Of a stretch of 64,000 nucleotides of DNA, positions 63,895 through 64,000 are shown piece after piece. Position 1 is the stretch's first letter. Each line of letters begins with the position of its first letter. The notes beneath the pieces are model-generated. The model was not told the DNA's origin and searched no databases. It saw nothing but the letters and a program-made list of their open reading frames with translations. Origin of the DNA: Ornithorhynchus anatinus (Eukaryota; Chordata; Mammalia; Monotremata; Ornithorhynchidae); NCBI RefSeq assembly GCF_004115215.2, contig NC_041751.1, forward strand, positions 33,061,958-33,125,957, given 5' to 3'. The position numbers and the translations under genes were made by a program.

Positions 63895-64000
63895 CGTCAT
63901 TCGTTCATTCAATCGCATTTATTGAGCGCTTACTGTGTGCAGAGCACTGTACTAAGTGCTTGGAAAGTGCAAGAAAGGGAGACCATCCCTGCCCAAAACA
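63895..64000 (-). repeat. L2 3' end running off the window
   Basis: Low-divergence reverse tail (tatttattgagcgcttactg) cut by the window edge. Confidence 0.82.

Noticed and set aside
1-64000. Retroviral or other LTR element
   Set aside because: I found no LTR pair, primer-binding site or gag/pol/env-like frame; all interspersed repeats I can name are Mon1 or L2.

Overview
The window looks like monotreme DNA, probably platypus, although echidna cannot be excluded from sequence alone. The gaps between genes are packed with copies of one tRNA-derived, MIR-like SINE (Mon1) and with short 3' ends of LINE L2. This Mon1/L2 landscape is the known hallmark of monotreme genomes. I recognised no retroviral or other capsid-bearing element.

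The genes are chemosensory receptors. Ten are single-coding-exon class II olfactory receptors (ORs) of one tight group. They share motifs such as GFLLLGFSEVRE, SYDRYAAIC, SFCGSN, FFCDIP and CSE, which resemble family OR14 (the family I recall as expanded in monotremes and birds). From left to right the ORs start or end near: 1730-2698 (-), 6323-7306 (-), 16867-17889 (+), 23633-24562 (-), 31227-32156 (+), 37116-38042 (+, pseudogene), 41358-42284 (+), 47506-48468 (+), 53484-54428 (+, pseudogene) and 58376-59363 (+, pseudogene). Seven have an open frame, one of these without the canonical disulfide. A lone vomeronasal type 1 receptor (V1R) gene lies at 10094-11023 (-), and the 3' half of an OR from another family lies at 19961-20365 (-).

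Non-coding structure is informative. Upstream of most ORs there is a GC-rich segment, and in most the segment combines an EBF/Olf-1-like site (TCCCnnGGGA or a near match), a TATA-like box and a strong splice donor. An acceptor lies within about 30 bases of the coding ATG. This is the expected layout of an OR gene with a non-coding first exon. Two such modules (39170-39460, 44210-44484) are copies of each other. They belong to a tandem duplication in which the middle gene (41358) appears to be a hybrid: its 5' part and 5' flank match the gene at 47506, and its 3' part and 3' flank match the gene at 37116. Another pair of modules (8527-8965 minus, 55528-55860 plus) sits upstream of the ORs at 7306 and 58376 and marks them as paralogs.

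Layout: 0-10 kb, two minus-strand ORs in SINE/L2; 10-15 kb, V1R and repeats; 16.8-24.6 kb, plus-strand OR, OR relic and minus-strand OR, with a three-copy minisatellite at 22.3 kb; 26.4-28.3 kb, two tandem arrays grown from Mon1 3' ends, lying between two divergent OR promoter candidates; 31-48.5 kb, four plus-strand ORs including the duplicated block; 53-59.4 kb, two plus-strand OR pseudogenes; 59.4-64 kb, repeats only. The receptors would act singly in sensory neurons, not as a pathway.
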